DNA from: Frigoriglobus tundricola
GTDB taxonomy: Bacteria > Planctomycetota > Planctomycetia > Gemmatales > Gemmataceae
Direction of reading: 5' to 3'
Assembly (NCBI RefSeq): GCF_013128195.2
Contig: NZ_CP053452.2
Location: 8,680,001 to 8,744,000 of the forward strand
DNA: 64,000 bases
Positions 16,977-26,473 of the stretch are shown here, piece by piece. Position numbers and translations under genes: made by a program. Positions within the stretch are counted from its first letter, which is position 1. The number at the start of each line of letters is the position of its first letter. The notes under the pieces were generated by a model. The model was not told the DNA's origin. It saw only the letters and a program-made list of their open reading frames with translations, and did not search any database.

Positions 16977-19900
16977 TCAAGGTTTGGTGCGCTTCGGGAA
17001 CGGGGGCTGGGTCGGTTTCTTCGGCGGGTCTTTCTTGAGCGCCTCCAGCGCCAGCTCGATCGCCTTCTCCAACTGCGGGTCTTTACCCGCGATGAAATCC
17101 TTCGGAGTCATTTCGACGTCATAATCCGGCGGCACGCCGACGTTCTCGACGCCGAACCCCTCCTTCTCGGTCCAGAACCCGAGGTTCGGGGCGGTGACGT
17201 TCCCGCCGTCCAGAAGCGTCGGGAACCCGAGGATGCCGACCAGCCCGCCCCACGTCCGCTTGCCGACGAGCGGCCCCAGCTTGTACTCCCGGAACATCCA
17301 CGGCAGGAGGTCGCCGCCGGAACCGGCGGTCTCGTCGATGATCATCACCTTCGGTCCGAAGATCGCCGCGCCGGGCGTGCGGAACGTCTCCCCGTAGCGG
17401 GTCGCCCAGTTCGCGGTGTACGGCCGGCGGAGCAGATCGATGTAGTAGTCGGCCACCTGACCGCCCCCGTTGAACCGCTCGTCCACAATGACCGCGTCCT
17501 TATCGGCTTGCGGGAAGAAGTACCGCTTGAAGTACTCGTGTCCCGCGCCGGCGGTGTTCGGGACGTACACATACGCGACCCGTCCGTCGGTTGCGGCGTG
17601 GACCTTCTTCAGGTTGCCCTCGACCCAGTCCATGTTCCGCAGAGCCGACTCACTTGCGAGCGGCTCGACGGTGACGGTACGGCTCCCCTTGCCGTCCGGT
17701 GTCGGGCCGACCGTGATCGTGATGCTCTTGCCCGCCGTGCCCTCGAACAGGGAGTAGAGTTCGGTGGGCGGCTTCAGATCGATTCCGCGGACGGCGAGCA
17801 GGTACTCACCCGCTTTCACGTCGATGCCCGGTCCGGTGAGCGGCGCGCGGAGCCCGGGCGTCCAGTTCAGTCCGCCGTACACCTTCTTGAACCGGAACCG
17901 TCCGTTTGCGATTTCGTAATCCGCACCGAGCAACCCGCCGCGGACCGGCTCCTTGTCGTAGAGGCGCTCGCCGGGCTGGTACCGGCTGTGTCCGACCGCC
18001 AGCTCGCTCAGCACCCAGCCGATGACGCGGTAGAGATCGCCGCCGGTGGTGACGTGCGGCAGAAACACCTCGTACTTCTTCCGCACGGCGTTCCAGTCCG
18101 CGCCGTGCATGTTGGGGTCGTAGAAGAAGTCGCGGTTGATGCGCCACGCCTCCTCGTAGATCTGCTTCCACTCGGCCCGCGGATCGATCCGCACTTCCAC
18201 GGCGTCGAGGTTGAGGCCGCCCTTCGGCGCTGCGCCGGGAGCGGCGGTCACGGTCGCATCGATGATCGACCACGCCAGCGCCGGCTGTCGGGCCGAAGGG
18301 GCGGAAGCTCCCAAGGTGGCAATGAGCGCCTTCTTGTGGCCGGCGGCGAGCGTGTAATCGACGACCCCCGTCGCCACCTGTTCGGACTTCCGCTTCGCAA
18401 GATCGAAGCGGAACAGGGTTCCACCGGGGACGGGATTATCGGCCCCTCGGGGTGCGGCCTTCACGTAAAAGAATTGGCCCGCGTCCCCGGCCTGTAGGTC
18501 GGAGAGGTCGCCCGCGGGGATCGGGAGGGGAACGACGCGCTGGTCGATGCTCTCGAAGTCGATCGTCACCGGGTCGGGGTCTTTGTCTTTCTTCTCCTTC
18601 GGCCCGGCTGCGGGGGCCGCTTCGGACTTTTCCTCGTCGCTCTCGCGTGCGAGCGGGCTGGGCACGCCCTTCTTGAGGACGACGAGATAGGCCCCGCGGC
18701 TCGCCCGCATGTCGGCGTTCGACTGCGCGAACCAGTGGTTCACCGGCCCGGCGTCGGTGGAACTGAGCAGGTAGAGATATTTGCCGCTCGCATCGAACAC
18801 CGGATCGACGCAGTCACTCAACCCGTCAGTAACGGGCGTCGACCGGCCGGTATCGAGGTTATAAACGCGCGCCGACCGGTAGGCCGCCTTGTTCCCGAGC
18901 GTGTACGCGATCCATTTCGAGTCGGGCGCCCACGCCGGCTTCAGCCGCCACAGCCCCCACGGGCCGTACTGCGGTTCGCTGGCGATTTTCGTCACCTTGG
19001 CGGTGCCGAGGTCGATGCAGAACAGTGACATCGAGTTATCGACGAACGCGATCTTCTTCCCGTCCGGCGCCCACGTCGCGCGCTCGTAGTACCCGGCCCC
19101 GCCGAGGTCGTAGGTCTTCGCGTCGCCCGTCCCGTCCGCGGCTCGAACGTGCAACTTGTACTCGCCTCCCGCGTCGGAGAAGTAGGCGACCGACTTGCCA
19201 TCCGGCGACCACGCCGGGCCGCGCTCGTGGACGCCGGAAGTGTTGGTCAGGTTCCGTGCGTCACCCTTCTCGGCCGGAACGGTGACGATCTCCCCACGGA
19301 ACTCGAACACGGCCCGCGCCCCGGACGGCGACACGTCGCCGCCGCGCACGTACTTGGCGCCGCGCACGAACCGCGCCCGCGTTTCGACGAGGTCGGCCGC
19401 GACACCGACCTTCAACCGCTTCGCCTGCGACTCGCGCGGGTCCAGTGTGTGCAAGTAGCCGGCTTGTTCGAAGATGAGGGAGCGGCCGTCGGTGTTGATG
19501 TCGAGGACCGGAAAATCGGTGTAGGTCGTGACCGGCTTGACCTCCTTAGCCCCGGCGTCGTAGGCGAAGACGTTGTACTCGCCGTTGCGGTCCGAGCGGA
19601 AGAACACGGTCCCGCCCACCCAATTCGGGTCCAGGTCGTTACACCGCCCCTTCGGCTGCGGCACCTCGGTGACGTCGTGCGTGCGGGTGTCGTAGATCCA
19701 CACGCGGCCGTTGGTGCCGCCGCGGTAGTGCTTCCACTGCCCGGTCATGTCGCGGAGCGGGGTGTAGGCGATGAACGCTCCGTCCGGCGAGTAACTGGCT
19801 TCGACGCCGTAGGGAATCGGGAGCGGGGTCGGCATCCCGCCCTCAAGGGGCACGGTAAACAGTTGCGTGTGCCGGTTGTTGGACACGTTCCGCGGTGACG

Positions 19901-20291
19901 AGAACAGGACCGCCTTGCCATCCGGTGTGAAGGCGCGGACGGTGTCCGGCCCCGGGTGCCAGGTGAGGCGCGTCGGCACGCCGCCGGCGGCGGGGATGGT
20001 GTAGACGTCGGTGTTGCCGTCGTACTGCGCGCTGAAGGCGATCGTCTGGCCGTCCGGCGAGAAGACCGGGTGCGATTCGACGCCGACATCGGAGGTCAGT
20101 CGGCGTGCGTTGCTCCCGTCGCGGTCGGCGACCCACAGGTCGTCGGCGTAGACGAAAGCGATGTGCTTTTTCCCGATCGCCGGCATGGTGAGGAGCCGGG
20201 TGTCGGTGGTGTCCGGTTGGGCGAGCGCGGGTCCGGCGGAGGCACAGACTGCGCCCGCGGCCACAAGGGCCAGAAACAGGGTGCGTGTCAT
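16977..20291 (-). CDS. Tricorn-type protease with TolB/PD40 propeller (S41 family)
   Basis: 1104 residues with signal peptide MTRTLFLALVAAGAVCASAGPALAQ. The N-terminal half is a PD40/TolB-like propeller with repeated 'FSPDGQTIAFSAQYDG', 'FTPDGKAVLFSS', 'WSPDGKSVAYFSDAGG' and 'WAPDGKKIAFVD' blades. After an acidic linker (about 560-600) comes the tricorn catalytic region: 'EEAWRINRDFFYDPNMHGADW', 'LSELAVGHSRYQPG' (His), a PDZ-like segment, 'AVIVDERFNGGGQVADY', 'DETAGSGGDLLPWMFREYKLG' (nucleophile Ser, about 992) and 'GVENVGVPPDYDVEMTP' (Glu). The usual Ser-His pair reads Gly-His, but the nucleophile and distal Glu remain, so activity is plausible. It would degrade oligopeptides in the periplasm. 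Length and order match bacterial tricorn homologues. Confidence 0.92.
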   Translation of the reverse strand: MTRTLFLALVAAGAVCASAGPALAQPDTTDTRLLTMPAIGKKHIAFVYADDLWVADRDGSNARRLTSDVGVESHPVFSPDGQTIAFSAQYDGNTDVYTIPAAGGVPTRLTWHPGPDTVRAFTPDGKAVLFSSPRNVSNNRHTQLFTVPLEGGMPTPLPIPYGVEASYSPDGAFIAYTPLRDMTGQWKHYRGGTNGRVWIYDTRTHDVTEVPQPKGRCNDLDPNWVGGTVFFRSDRNGEYNVFAYDAGAKEVKPVTTYTDFPVLDINTDGRSLIFEQAGYLHTLDPRESQAKRLKVGVAADLVETRARFVRGAKYVRGGDVSPSGARAVFEFRGEIVTVPAEKGDARNLTNTSGVHERGPAWSPDGKSVAYFSDAGGEYKLHVRAADGTGDAKTYDLGGAGYYERATWAPDGKKIAFVDNSMSLFCIDLGTAKVTKIASEPQYGPWGLWRLKPAWAPDSKWIAYTLGNKAAYRSARVYNLDTGRSTPVTDGLSDCVDPVFDASGKYLYLLSSTDAGPVNHWFAQSNADMRASRGAYLVVLKKGVPSPLARESDEEKSEAAPAAGPKEKKDKDPDPVTIDFESIDQRVVPLPIPAGDLSDLQAGDAGQFFYVKAAPRGADNPVPGGTLFRFDLAKRKSEQVATGVVDYTLAAGHKKALIATLGASAPSARQPALAWSIIDATVTAAPGAAPKGGLNLDAVEVRIDPRAEWKQIYEEAWRINRDFFYDPNMHGADWNAVRKKYEVFLPHVTTGGDLYRVIGWVLSELAVGHSRYQPGERLYDKEPVRGGLLGADYEIANGRFRFKKVYGGLNWTPGLRAPLTGPGIDVKAGEYLLAVRGIDLKPPTELYSLFEGTAGKSITITVGPTPDGKGSRTVTVEPLASESALRNMDWVEGNLKKVHAATDGRVAYVYVPNTAGAGHEYFKRYFFPQADKDAVIVDERFNGGGQVADYYIDLLRRPYTANWATRYGETFRTPGAAIFGPKVMIIDETAGSGGDLLPWMFREYKLGPLVGKRTWGGLVGILGFPTLLDGGNVTAPNLGFWTEKEGFGVENVGVPPDYDVEMTPKDFIAGKDPQLEKAIELALEALKKDPPKKPTQPPFPKRTKP

Positions 20292-20486
20292 GATGAACGC
20301 CAGGGCTGTCGGAAAGGAAGTTCGGATCGGCAGCCGGCATCATACCCGACGGATTCGCCGGGGGAAGTGTTTACTGGAGTGGTGTAACACCGCCGCCGGA
20401 TGTCCCCAGGTTGAGCTTCGAGTCATCGGGCGGGAGGTCCAGGCCGTGATTCCGCCCGGACATCCGCGCCGGCAGGAGTATCACGT

Positions 20487-22577
20487 TCACTTTTTCTCGG
20501 CGTCAGCCGCGAAGTCCCAGAACCCGAGTCGGGTCTCGCCATCGCCACTGGGCTCAGCTACGGCCAGTAGCGCGCGGGCGGGATGAAACGCTACAGCACT
20601 TAAGCTCCTGCGGGACCAGGTCTTCACAGCACGGCCAGTGTCCGTGTCCCAGACCGCAAGAAAGCTGTCCCCTCTGACAGGCTGAGTCCGTGCATTACCA
20701 TTATCCACTGTTATTTCCAGTTTGATCGCCTGTCCACAACCGGCGAAGAGTCGCCCGTCTGGACTGAACGAGAAACAGCTCGGTTCACCATCCAACACGT
20801 GCGAGCCCTCAAGAGCAGCGAGTGGTTTACCCGTTTCGACGTTAAGGATGAACGAGCGGGCGACGCCGAACGACACAGCAAGCCGCTTCCCGTCGGGTGA
20901 AAAACTGATGACCAAAGAACCATCGAAGACCCACTGGGTTTTCTCCGGGGGAAGGGTGAACTCGAACAACTCCGGCTTCTCCCATCTCTCCAGATCGAAG
21001 GCACGCACCGTCCCAGAGGTCATGTCAACGACCGCGAGCCGCTTGCCATCGGAAGAGAAGGCGTGAGCGCCGTAATCGATTCGCATCAGCGGCTTCCCCG
21101 CCCGACCGGTGGCCGTGTCGATTTCGATGACCTCCATCGTCTTTGGCGTGGAGTTCGGCGACCGGCGATACCGTAGGGCGCGGAACGACTTACCGTCCGG
21201 GGCAAACGCGTACCCGTTTCTCTGAAAACCATAACTGTAGGCGAAGCCGTGGAGGTCCGCCCCTTCGAAGGTCACCGTTCGGAGCTTCGCATCGTCGCCG
21301 AGCACAAAATGGGCTCCTAGCCCTGGGCGCACAGCCTTGGCCGGATCCCAATAGACGAGTTGGTGGACACCGCTGAGCAAATGGCTCTCGCGTCGATCTG
21401 TGATGAGCTGTTTCCCGTCGGTCGTGAAACCGACGAGCGACCCGTTCTTCGGCATGCGATTGCGGCTAGGGTTCTCCGGCTCTGGTTTGCCTGTGTACTC
21501 CATCACCACAAAGGCCAGGTACCCCAAATCATTTTGCTGTTCCGGGTTGCGAACCGTGCCGGCGACCGCGAGCCGCGAACCGGTCGGTGCCCAAACGACG
21601 CGGCTCGGCACGGCCAGTGGGATGTCCCAGCCGGCCGCGATGCGCGGCGCATCGACATACGCAGTCCCCGACTTCGGCTCGGGTGCGGGCTTCAACGGCG
21701 GCGCGTCATCGATTTTGGCTGCGACAGCCGACGGAGTGGTTTCGACTAGCGGCTCATCATCGCGTGCTGTCGCGGCGAAAACGGCACCGGCCATTGCCAC
21801 CAGCGCCCCGAACACGACTATCTTTCGCACGGCGAATCCCCCCTCGATCAGGCGGGCGAGCGGACCGGGAACGGCCCCGTTGGCCGCGAAGTCCGCCACC
21901 AGCCCGCAGGTCGTTGTGATCAGTTCGGTCGGCACCACCGTTCCCGCTTGCGCTTCAGTCAGCGCCGCCGGGAGCGCGACGACGGCAAGTGAAACGCCGC
22001 GCCGTGTGAGCCGTGCGGCCAGTTTCTTGCGCCCGTTCGCGAGGCGGCTGGAGAGCGTTCCTTCCGGTACGCCCAGAAGCGTTGCCGCTTCCGCTCGCGA
22101 CACACTCCGGATGTCGCAGAGGACGATCGCCTCGCGATAATGAGCCGGGAGCGCTGCGAGTTCCTCATCCAGAACCGGCATCCACTCCGGCTGCTCGGAG
22201 GAGGGTGGAGGAGCAACGGGTTCGGTCCTCACAGCCACAATGATTTCTCGCTGACGCCGCCGGGTCGCCGTCCGTCGCGCCCGCCAAGCGACCCGGTATG
22301 CGACGCCGTATAACCAGCTCCAGAGCCGGACCCCCGTGTGCAGAGCGCTGGCCCGTTGCGCCAGCACAAGAAAGGTCGCCTGAAAGGCGTCTTCGGCGTC
22401 TTGCCGGTGCCCGGTCACACGGCGACACACGCCCAGTACGAGTGCCCCGTGCCGGCGCACCAATTCCGCGAACGCGGCGGCGTCCCGCGTCGCGACGAAC
22501 CGCGCGAGCAGGGCATCGTCGGCCGTCCCGGTCTGCTCCAGTTGACGTAAGATTTCCGCTGGCCGCGCCGCGTTCAT
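20487..22577 (-). CDS. ECF sigma factor fused through a membrane helix to a WD40-like propeller
   Basis: The true start is the ATG at 22577, preceded by GGAGGAG; the open frame extends far upstream over the divergent VWA gene but that part is a shadow. 696 residues: sigma-70 region 2 (about 20-100, 'LVRRHGALVLGVCRRVTGHRQDAEDAFQATFLVLA', 'WSWLYGVAYRVAWRA'), region 4 (about 130-192, 'LAALPAHYREAIVLCDIRSVSRAEAATLLGVPEGTLSSRL'), one predicted transmembrane helix (about 252-271, 'KIVVFGALVAMAGAVFAAT') and a C-terminal propeller with 'FAPDGKSFRALR', 'FSPDGKRLAVSFG' and 'FSPDGRLFAGCG' blades, probably outside the inner membrane. Planctomycete ECF sigma factors with WD40 extensions are known. The layout suggests a sensor and sigma factor in one chain. 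No separate anti-sigma gene is adjacent. Confidence 0.9.
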   Translation of the reverse strand: MNAARPAEILRQLEQTGTADDALLARFVATRDAAAFAELVRRHGALVLGVCRRVTGHRQDAEDAFQATFLVLAQRASALHTGVRLWSWLYGVAYRVAWRARRTATRRRQREIIVAVRTEPVAPPPSSEQPEWMPVLDEELAALPAHYREAIVLCDIRSVSRAEAATLLGVPEGTLSSRLANGRKKLAARLTRRGVSLAVVALPAALTEAQAGTVVPTELITTTCGLVADFAANGAVPGPLARLIEGGFAVRKIVVFGALVAMAGAVFAATARDDEPLVETTPSAVAAKIDDAPPLKPAPEPKSGTAYVDAPRIAAGWDIPLAVPSRVVWAPTGSRLAVAGTVRNPEQQNDLGYLAFVVMEYTGKPEPENPSRNRMPKNGSLVGFTTDGKQLITDRRESHLLSGVHQLVYWDPAKAVRPGLGAHFVLGDDAKLRTVTFEGADLHGFAYSYGFQRNGYAFAPDGKSFRALRYRRSPNSTPKTMEVIEIDTATGRAGKPLMRIDYGAHAFSSDGKRLAVVDMTSGTVRAFDLERWEKPELFEFTLPPEKTQWVFDGSLVISFSPDGKRLAVSFGVARSFILNVETGKPLAALEGSHVLDGEPSCFSFSPDGRLFAGCGQAIKLEITVDNGNARTQPVRGDSFLAVWDTDTGRAVKTWSRRSLSAVAFHPARALLAVAEPSGDGETRLGFWDFAADAEKK

Positions 22578-22727
22578 CCGTCTCCTCCGCCCGTATATTC
22601 TCCGGCCGCGCCGTGCGCGTCGCGCGAAATTCGCTGAACTGAGGTGATGATAACCGGCCGATCGGTAACGTTGTGAACCTGCGGGGAGCGATAGAAACCA
22701 AACGGCCCTCTGTGCCTGTGCCGTAAC

Positions 22728-22741
22728 CCCTTCGTAACAGC
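22728..22741 (-). promoter_or_regulatory. Upstream motif GCTGTTACGAAGGG, candidate (auto)regulatory element
   Basis: It lies about 150 bp before the ECF/WD40 start on the minus strand and matches 13 of 14 bases of the motif at 13679-13692. A second GTTACG follows about 10 bp further along (GGGGTTACGGC), giving a tandem arrangement. Assignment as a sigma-specific element is speculative. Confidence 0.3.
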
Positions 22742-22832
22742 CCCCTCCGCTGGCAATCGCATTCGCCGTGGCCCTCGTCATAATGACAGCGCGTCGGCGG
22801 TCTGCCGGCCTGTTCTCTGTTGGAGGTGTGCC

Positions 22833-25310
22833 ATGCGGTTTCTGCGATACGCTCTCCCCGTGTTCGTGGTCGCACTCGCGACGGCCGGTCCGGCACCCGC
22901 CGCCGGGCTGCTCATCCCCGAAGACAAGAAGCTCCCGCCCCTGGCGATGGTCAACCACAAGGTGGTCGTCACCATCGACGAACAGGTGGCGATCACCACC
23001 GTCGAACAGACGTTCCGCAACCACACCGATCGCAACCTCGAAGCCACTTACCTGTTCCCGGTGCCCAAGGGCGCCAGCGTGGACAAGTTCACGATGTGGG
23101 TTGACGGCAAGGAGATGGGCGGCGAACTGCTCGACGCCAAACACGCGCACCAGGTTTACACCGACATCGTCCGCCGGACGCAAGACCCGGGCCTGCTCGA
23201 ATACCTCGGCAACAGCCTGCTCCGGCTGCGCGTCTTCCCCGTGCCCCCGAAAGGCGACCAGAAGCTCAAAATCAGCTACAAGTTCGTCGCGCCGAAAGAC
23301 GGAAGCGTGATCGAGTACGTTTACCCACTTAAGACGGATGGCAAGAGCACCCGGACCCTCGAAGAGTTCTCGGTGAACTTGAACATCAAGTCGCGGCACA
23401 CCGTTCAGAACGTGTACAGCCCGACACACGCGATCACTACCACCCGCAAGAGCGACAAGGAGGTGAACGTGGTGTTCGAGCGCAATCAGGCGATTTTGGA
23501 TAAGGACTTCCAGCTCTTCTACGGCTTCGGCGACAAGGACGTGGGGCTGACCCCGCTCCTGTTCAAGCCGATCACCAACGAAGACGGCTACTTCATGTTC
23601 CTCGTCTCCCCGCAGGTGGAGGCCGAGAAGAAGCGGGTCGCACGCGACCTCGTTCTCGTGCTCGACACGTCGAGCAGCATGTCCGCAATCAAGATGGAGC
23701 AGGCGAAGAAGGCACTCAAATACTGCCTCACTCAGCTCAAACCCGAAGACCGCTTCGGCATCCTGAAGTTCTCCACCAGCGTCGTCCCGTTCCGCGACAA
23801 GCTCGTGGAGGCGAACAAGGAGTACCTGGACGCCGCGAACAAGTGGGTCGATGGCTTGAAGACCACCGGCGGAACGGCCATCTGGCCGGCACTCGATGAA
23901 GCCCTGGCGATGCGGTCCACGGACGCGGGCCGGCCGTTCACGATGGTGTTCTTCACCGACGGCCAGCCGACCGTGGACGAGACCAACCCCGACAAGATCA
24001 TCAAAAACGTGATGGCGAAGAACACGGGCAACACCCGCATCTTCACCTTCGGCGTGGGCGACGACGTGAACGCCGCCATGCTCGACCAACTCGCCGACTC
24101 CACGCGGGCCGTCAGCACCTACGTACGCGAAGCCGAGGACATCGAGGTCAAGGTGTCGAGCCTTTACGGCAAGATCAGCAACCCGGTGCTGACGGACCTC
24201 CGGCTCACGACCAGCGGAAACGTCCAGATCCACGAGATGTACCCGCCGAAGCTGCCCGACCTGTTCCAGGGCACGCAGCTCGTGGTCATCGGTCGCTACA
24301 CCGGGTCCGGGCACTCCGCCGTCCGGCTCTCGGGCCTGGTCGGGCAGGAGAAGACCGAATTCGTGTACGAAGTCAACTTTCCGACGAAGACCGAGGGCGA
24401 ATCGTCCAAGGAGTTCGTGGAACCGCTGTGGGCTCGGCGCAAAGTCGGCTACCTGCTCGATCAGATCCGCGTGAACGGCGAAAAGGACGAACTCATCAAG
24501 GAGGTCGTCACGCTCGCCAAGCGGTACGGGATCGCGACCCCGTACACGAGCTACCTTGTCGTCCCGGACAGCGTGATGCCGGTGGTCGCGCCCTCGCGTC
24601 CCGGACTGCCCCGCCCCCCCGGCTCGGCCCCGCTCCCCGCGGGACCGTCCGCGCCGATCGCCGGCGGGGCAGGGGGGTTCGCACCGGGACTGCCGATGGG
24701 CGCGAGCGGGAAACCGCAAAGTGTGGCCGATTTCGCCAAGAACCAGGCCGCCGGCGATAAGGGCGACGGCAAGAGCGGCCTGGCGGGGAACCGCGGCACC
24801 ATGTCCGAGCGCCAGGTGAGAGACGCGATCGACCAGTTGAAGGCAGAGAAAGATCCGGTTGCACGGGCCAAGTTGACCGAAGAAGTAAAACGCTACGCCG
24901 AGCAAAAAAAGACGTGGGACGACGCGGACCGGGCCTTCAAGGGGCGGAAAGACGGGTACCAGACGGGCCAGCTCGGGGTCGATCTGTCGTGCGCCGCGAA
25001 CAACTTGCGCAACCAGGAGCGCGTGAGCCTGACCGCGAACCGTCAGGTCTCCGGCCGCAACTGTCTGGAGATCGGCGGCGTGTGGATCGACGATGCTTAC
25101 AAGGCCGAAACCAAGGCGGTGACGGTGAAGGCGCAGAGTGACGCCTACTTCCGCATCCTCGCCCTCCACCCGACGATCAAGGACGTTTACCGGTTGGGCA
25201 ACCACGTCGTCTGGATCGCGCCGAGTGGCACCGCCCTCGTGATCGACCTGAATGAAGGCAAGGAGAAGCTGGACGACACCGAGATCGCGGCGCTGTTCGC
25301 CAAGAAGTGA
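22833..25310 (+). CDS. Secreted VIT and von Willebrand factor A domain protein
   Basis: 825 residues with signal peptide MRFLRYALPVFVVALATAGPAPAAG. Residues about 25-150 are a VIT (vault protein/inter-alpha-trypsin) domain ('VVVTIDEQVAITTVEQTFRN', 'EATYLFPVPKGASVDKFTMWVDGKE'). Residues about 270-440 are a VWA domain with an intact MIDAS start 'LVLVLDTSSSMS', later Thr ('TTGGTAIWPAL') and Asp ('FFTDGQPTVDE'), so divalent-metal-dependent ligand binding is expected. A Pro/Gly/Ala linker (about 590-640), a charged helical region (about 655-705) and a C-terminal globular domain with two Cys follow. Likely a periplasmic or surface adhesion/assembly protein. It is transcribed divergently from the membrane-tethered sigma factor gene, 255 bp away. 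Confidence 0.9.
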   Translation: MRFLRYALPVFVVALATAGPAPAAGLLIPEDKKLPPLAMVNHKVVVTIDEQVAITTVEQTFRNHTDRNLEATYLFPVPKGASVDKFTMWVDGKEMGGELLDAKHAHQVYTDIVRRTQDPGLLEYLGNSLLRLRVFPVPPKGDQKLKISYKFVAPKDGSVIEYVYPLKTDGKSTRTLEEFSVNLNIKSRHTVQNVYSPTHAITTTRKSDKEVNVVFERNQAILDKDFQLFYGFGDKDVGLTPLLFKPITNEDGYFMFLVSPQVEAEKKRVARDLVLVLDTSSSMSAIKMEQAKKALKYCLTQLKPEDRFGILKFSTSVVPFRDKLVEANKEYLDAANKWVDGLKTTGGTAIWPALDEALAMRSTDAGRPFTMVFFTDGQPTVDETNPDKIIKNVMAKNTGNTRIFTFGVGDDVNAAMLDQLADSTRAVSTYVREAEDIEVKVSSLYGKISNPVLTDLRLTTSGNVQIHEMYPPKLPDLFQGTQLVVIGRYTGSGHSAVRLSGLVGQEKTEFVYEVNFPTKTEGESSKEFVEPLWARRKVGYLLDQIRVNGEKDELIKEVVTLAKRYGIATPYTSYLVVPDSVMPVVAPSRPGLPRPPGSAPLPAGPSAPIAGGAGGFAPGLPMGASGKPQSVADFAKNQAAGDKGDGKSGLAGNRGTMSERQVRDAIDQLKAEKDPVARAKLTEEVKRYAEQKKTWDDADRAFKGRKDGYQTGQLGVDLSCAANNLRNQERVSLTANRQVSGRNCLEIGGVWIDDAYKAETKAVTVKAQSDAYFRILALHPTIKDVYRLGNHVVWIAPSGTALVIDLNEGKEKLDDTEIAALFAKK

Positions 25311-25377
25311 CTTCCACCGCTAACCGACATCCTGCCCAAATGCCTGCCCAAATGAGCGGGACCGGTTACTCACCAAC

Positions 25378-25426
25378 AGCCGGCGTGGCGAGAGACGTTC
25401 TCGCGCCACGCCGGCTGAACGTTTTT
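25378..25426 (+). terminator. Hairpin terminator after the VIT/VWA gene
   Basis: A 13-bp perfect stem AGCCGGCGTGGCG/CGCCACGCCGGCT (25378-25390 and 25404-25416) is followed by GAACGTTTTT. It lies 68 bp after the stop. Confidence 0.85.
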
Positions 25427-25498
25427 CAGCTTCCGAATAGCATTTCCTCTGCGGCACTGACACAATTTCAACAGCCCACACCCCATTCCGGAGTCCGC

Positions 25499-26365
25499 AT
25501 GCCCTCTCCCACGCTGAACCGGCGCGCGTTCCTCGGCGCCTCCGCCGCGGCCGCCGCCAGCTTGCTCACAACCCGCACCACTTCCGCGGCGGACGACTTC
25601 GCCGGCTTCCACGTCGGCGTACAGAGCTACACGTTCCGCCAGTTCGATCTCGAGCAGATGCTCAAGAAGACGAAGGAACTCGGCCTGAAGTCCGCGGAGT
25701 TCTATCCCGGGCACATTCCCACCGACAGCTCCCCGGACAAGCTGAAGGCGATCCTCGCGCTGTGCAAGGAGTACGAGGTCAAGCCCCTGGGGTTCGGCGT
25801 GTCCGGGTTCAGCAAGGACCGCGACGCGAACAAGAAGCTCTTCGACTTCGGTAAAGCCGTCGGCGTGAAGTACATCAGCGCCAACCCGACGGTGGACAGC
25901 TTCGACAGCCTGGACAAACTGTGCGAGGAGTACCAGATCGCGATCGCGATTCACCCGCACGGACCGGACGCGGACGGGAAGGGGCGGCACCTCTGGTGGT
26001 CGGCCGAGGTCATCCTCAAGGCGATCAAGGACCACAACAAGCTGATCGGCACCTGTCTCGACACGGGCCACCTCATCCGCATGGCCCAGCTCGGGGAAAA
26101 GCTCGATGTGGGGGAACAGATCAAATTGATGGGCGACCGGAACTTTGCCCTGCACCTGAAGGACCACGACAACAAGAAGAAAGAGGACGTGCCGTTCGGT
26201 GACGCGGCCGGCGGGCTGGACGTGCCCGGGGTGTTGAAGGCGCTGAAGGGGGTCAAGTTCACCGGTCACATCGCGATCGAGTACGAAAACCACCCGGACA
26301 ACCCCTCGCCCGACCTGAAGAAGTGCGTCGCGTTCGTAAAGGAGTCGGCGGCCAAGGTCAGCTGA
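25499..26365 (+). CDS. Tat-exported sugar phosphate isomerase/epimerase-like TIM barrel
   Basis: 288 residues from the ATG at 25499; the open frame upstream contains the previous terminator and is not coding. The N-terminus has a Tat-type signal (NRRAFLGASAAAAASLL). The body is an AP endonuclease 2/xylose isomerase-like barrel: 'HVGVQSYTFRQFDLEQMLKKTKELGLKSAEFYPGH', 'GVKYISANPT', 'IAIHPHGP', 'LIGTCLDTGHLIRM' (metal-binding Asp/His), 'ALHLKDHDN' and 'FTGHIAIEYENHP' (metal-binding Glu). Planctomycetes carry many exported members; substrates are generally unknown sugars or inositols. A separate terminator follows, so it appears monocistronic. Confidence 0.88.
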   Translation: MPSPTLNRRAFLGASAAAAASLLTTRTTSAADDFAGFHVGVQSYTFRQFDLEQMLKKTKELGLKSAEFYPGHIPTDSSPDKLKAILALCKEYEVKPLGFGVSGFSKDRDANKKLFDFGKAVGVKYISANPTVDSFDSLDKLCEEYQIAIAIHPHGPDADGKGRHLWWSAEVILKAIKDHNKLIGTCLDTGHLIRMAQLGEKLDVGEQIKLMGDRNFALHLKDHDNKKKEDVPFGDAAGGLDVPGVLKALKGVKFTGHIAIEYENHPDNPSPDLKKCVAFVKESAAKVS

Positions 26366-26403
26366 CGCGGGCCGGTGGTCGTATAATTACCAGACGGGCC
26401 ACA

Positions 26404-26435
26404 CGCACCCCCGCGGGGCACCCGGCGGGGGTGCG
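26404..26435 (+). terminator. GC hairpin after the TIM-barrel gene
   Basis: An 11-bp stem CGCACCCCCGC/GCGGGGGTGCG (26404-26414 and 26425-26435) with a 10-nt loop is followed by GCGTTTGCC. It lies about 40 bp past the stop and 40 bp before the next gene. Confidence 0.65.
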
Positions 26436-26473
26436 GCGTTTGCCCCCCCACCCTCTCCGGGAAATCGGCTGAA

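Noticed and set aside
22578-25205. Minus-strand open frame continuous with the sigma factor (total 1572 codons)
   Set aside because: It is antisense to the VIT/VWA gene, has Arg/His/Val-rich shadow composition, and the real sigma start has its own ribosome-binding site at 22577.
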